Assembly (NCBI RefSeq): GCF_001704275.1 | Contig: NZ_CP011533.1 | Coordinates: 8,308,001 to 8,372,000, forward strand | Length of the DNA stretch: 64,000 nucleotides | Direction of reading: 5' to 3' | DNA from: Streptomyces noursei ATCC 11455 | GTDB taxonomy: Bacteria; Actinomycetota; Actinomycetes; Streptomycetales; Streptomycetaceae | Part shown: in pieces, positions 62,097 through 64,000 of the stretch | Position numbering within the stretch: the stretch's first letter is position 1 | Layout of the letters: each line of letters starts with the position of its first letter | The notes under the pieces: model-generated | What the model was told of the DNA's origin: nothing | Databases searched by the model: none | Seen by the model: only the letters and a program-made list of their open reading frames with translations | Translations under genes and position numbers: made by a program

Positions 62097-62759
62097 ATGC
62101 GCCACAAGATCCTGGTCGTCGAGGACGATCACGCCCTGCGTGACGTGCTCCGCCGTGGCCTCGCCGACGAGGGCTTCGCGCCGGTGCCGGCCGCCGACGG
62201 GGCGATTGCCCTGCGGCTGGTCGCCGACGACATCGGCGCGGTCGTCCTGGACGTCGGACTGCCCGACGCGGACGGCCGGGACGTGTGCCAGGCGATGCGC
62301 GCCAACGGGTTCACCGCCCCGATCCTCTTTCTGACCGCCCGCCACCACCTCACCGATCGGCTGTCCGGGTTCTCCGCCGGCGGCGACGACTACCTGCCCA
62401 AGCCGTTCCACCTCGCCGAACTCGTCGCCCGGTTGCGGGCCACACTCAAACGCGCCGCGCCGCCGGCCGTTGCCACGGCCGGTGACCTGGTGCTGGACGC
62501 GACCCGGCACACCGCCGGTGTCGGCGATGCCCATGTCGAGCTGTCCCCGACGGAATTCCGGCTGCTGGCCACCCTGGTGGCCGCGGGCGGCGCCATCGTG
62601 CGCCGCCGCGACCTGGTCAGGGCCGCCTGGCCGGACGGAGCCCAGGTCAGCGACAACACACTGGACCAGTACCTGAGCCGGCTGCGCCGCAAGCTGCGCG
62701 AGGCGGGCAGCAACCTGAGCCTGCGAACGGTCCGCGGCATCGGAAACCGGCTGTCGTGA
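62097..62759 (+). CDS. OmpR-family response regulator
   Basis: 220 residues. The receiver domain has the acidic pair VVEDD, the phosphorylation Asp in VVLDVGLPD near 52 and the Lys in LPKPFH near 102. A winged-helix domain (about 125-218) has ELSPTEFRLL and a DNTLDQYLSRLRRKL recognition region. GGAGG precedes the ATG. Its stop overlaps the kinase start by GTGA. Confidence 0.95.
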   Translation: MRHKILVVEDDHALRDVLRRGLADEGFAPVPAADGAIALRLVADDIGAVVLDVGLPDADGRDVCQAMRANGFTAPILFLTARHHLTDRLSGFSAGGDDYLPKPFHLAELVARLRATLKRAAPPAVATAGDLVLDATRHTAGVGDAHVELSPTEFRLLATLVAAGGAIVRRRDLVRAAWPDGAQVSDNTLDQYLSRLRRKLREAGSNLSLRTVRGIGNRLS

Positions 62760-64000
62760 TCCGACCCCTGCGTCGCCCGGCTCCCCGTACCCTGCGCGGC
62801 CGGCTCTCGCTCGTCGCGCTGACCACCGCCGCGCTCCTGATGGCCATGCTGACCGTGGTGTTCAACACGGTGGTGGACCGACACCTGCAGCACCAGGCGG
62901 ACAACGAGCTGGGCAGCCGCGCGGCCGCCGTCGCCACGACCGTCGACACCAGCGGCCCCGAGGTGCGGGTCGTGGAGACCGCCGACGACCGCCTCCTGGA
63001 CGCCAACGTGTGGATCTACACCGGGCCGCAGCTGCTGGAGAAACCGGCGGCGGCCACCGCCGACGGCACGCTGACCCGAGCCGCCGGCCGGCTCGCCGCG
63101 CGAGGAGGCGAACTCTGCACGACGGTCGAGGCCGAAAGCCCTCACCACGTCCGCCTGTGCTCCCGCCCCGTGTCCGGCCATCGCGGCGCCGCCACGGTCG
63201 TCACCGCCCTGGACCTCGCCCCGTACCGCAACTCGGCGGACACTCTGCTGCTGGGCTCCCTGGTCCTGGACGCGGTCATGCTCGCGTGCACCTATGCGCT
63301 GACCCGCCTGGCCGTCGGACGGGCGCTGCGCCCCGTGCGCACCATGACCGACCAGGCCACCCAGTGGAGCGCCGTCGGCTCCGACGAACGCTTCGGAGCC
63401 GACGGCCAGCCGGCCGAACTGGCCCGCCTGGGCGCCTCGTTGGACGCGCTGCTGGACCGCATACGCGCCGTCCTGCGCCACGAGCAGCAGCTGACCGGCG
63501 AGCTGTCCCACGAACTGCGCACCCCACTCACCCGGATCATCGTCGAACTCGACTGGTGGCGGAGCCGCCCGCGCTCCGCCGCCGAGACCCGCGCCACCCA
63601 CGAGGTGATCGCCGAGGCCGCCCAGTCCATGCGCACCATCTGCGACACCCTGTTGAACGACGCCCGTGAAAGCGCGCAGCACGCCTTTACCGCCCCCGGC
63701 GCGACGGCCGTCGTCCCCGTCCTGCACCGGCTCGTCCACGACCTCGACGGACGGGATCGGGTGCAGGCCGTCATCGAGGTGTCGGATCCCGAGCTGACGG
63801 CGGGCCTGGCCCCCGCTCTCCTCGAACGCATCGTCAGCCCGCTGCTGGCCAACGCGGTCCGCTACGCCCGTTCGAGGGTGACGGTGTCCGTACGGCAGTC
63901 GCCCGGCGGTGTGCGTATCGAAGTCGCCGACGACGGGCCCGGCGTGCCCCGGGCATTCGTCGACGACCTCTTCCAGCCCGGTCGCCGGGCCGATGACGAC
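62756..64000 (+). CDS. two-component sensor histidine kinase (3' partial)
   Basis: 415 residues are inside the window. Membrane helix 1 (LSLVALTTAALLMAMLTVVF), an extracytoplasmic sensor region of about 130 residues with two cysteines, and membrane helix 2 (TLLLGSLVLDAVMLACTYAL) are seen. A HAMP-like linker, the phosphoacceptor HisKA motif TGELSHELRTPLTRI and the start of the HATPase domain (LLANAVRYA, VADDGPGVP) follow. The window cuts it before the G2 box. It overlaps and phosphorylates the adjoining regulator. The signal is unknown. Confidence 0.93.
   Translation, partial: MIRPLRRPAPRTLRGRLSLVALTTAALLMAMLTVVFNTVVDRHLQHQADNELGSRAAAVATTVDTSGPEVRVVETADDRLLDANVWIYTGPQLLEKPAAATADGTLTRAAGRLAARGGELCTTVEAESPHHVRLCSRPVSGHRGAATVVTALDLAPYRNSADTLLLGSLVLDAVMLACTYALTRLAVGRALRPVRTMTDQATQWSAVGSDERFGADGQPAELARLGASLDALLDRIRAVLRHEQQLTGELSHELRTPLTRIIVELDWWRSRPRSAAETRATHEVIAEAAQSMRTICDTLLNDARESAQHAFTAPGATAVVPVLHRLVHDLDGRDRVQAVIEVSDPELTAGLAPALLERIVSPLLANAVRYARSRVTVSVRQSPGGVRIEVADDGPGVPRAFVDDLFQPGRRADDD

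Noticed and set aside
1..64000. CRISPR array, tRNA or rRNA genes, complete insertion sequence, prophage
   Set aside because: None was visible: no regular spacer-repeat pattern, no tRNA T-loop consensus with matching stems, and no transposase or integrase motifs.

Overview
The window is a high-GC actinobacterial chromosome segment, almost certainly Streptomyces or a close relative. This rests on strong G/C bias at third codon positions, GTG starts with AAGGAG-type ribosome sites, AfsR-like giant regulators, two cobalamin riboswitches, an Endo H-type secreted glycosidase and a rare TTA codon. I saw no rRNA, tRNA, CRISPR array, complete insertion sequence or prophage.

Layout. 1-10.4 kb is the edge of a biosynthetic cluster: the end of an assembly-line protein (carrier plus terminal condensation domain), an old-yellow-enzyme reductase, an SDR, two P450s and a 1133-residue carboxylic acid reductase. 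10.4-11.5 kb is a rearrangement scar, where a truncated heme-binding HtaA wall protein and a truncated, frameshifted heme-ABC ATPase are joined head to head. 11.6-16.6 kb holds an AfsR-like regulator and a transketolase. 16.9-22.4 kb holds two cobalamin riboswitches, one before thiI and one before metE, with a small Lsr2-like protein between them. 22.4-30.6 kb holds a GNAT acetyltransferase, two SDRs, an ArsR-type regulator with a membrane hydrolase, an unknown protein and a second BTAD/ATPase regulator. 30.8-33.8 kb pairs an NmrA/DUF2867-like protein with a photolyase. 33.9-36.9 kb is a minus-strand operon of a Cys/His-containing small protein, a cysteine-synthase-like enzyme and an MFS exporter. 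37.2-44.2 kb has two convergent operons: an epimerase-GT2 fusion, a DUF2064 protein and a membrane glycosyltransferase facing a membrane-anchored molybdopterin oxidoreductase, a small membrane protein and a methyltransferase. 44.6-47.7 kb is an orphan C-A-T NRPS. 47.8-53 kb holds two divergent lipoproteins, a membrane protein and a coupled AAA/TPR-membrane pair. 53.6-58.6 kb holds a parvulin, a universal stress protein, an SDR followed by the tiny ribosomal protein bL37, a DUF1648 membrane protein, Endo H with a TTA codon, and a tiny secreted peptide. 58.9-60.2 kb is a second scar (P450 fragment joined to histidine-kinase fragment). 60.3 kb to the end holds a membrane Ser/Thr kinase and a two-component system cut by the window edge.

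How the genes work together. The cluster genes look like tailoring steps on an assembly-line product. Cobalamin shortage should raise MetE and, unusually, ThiI. The photolyase pair suggests light or UV response. The convergent 37-44 kb operons suggest assembly and redox modification of a cell-surface glycan. The two scars, the gene fragments and the many regulators fit a variable, non-core part of the chromosome. Protein family calls come from reading motifs by eye; no database search was possible.
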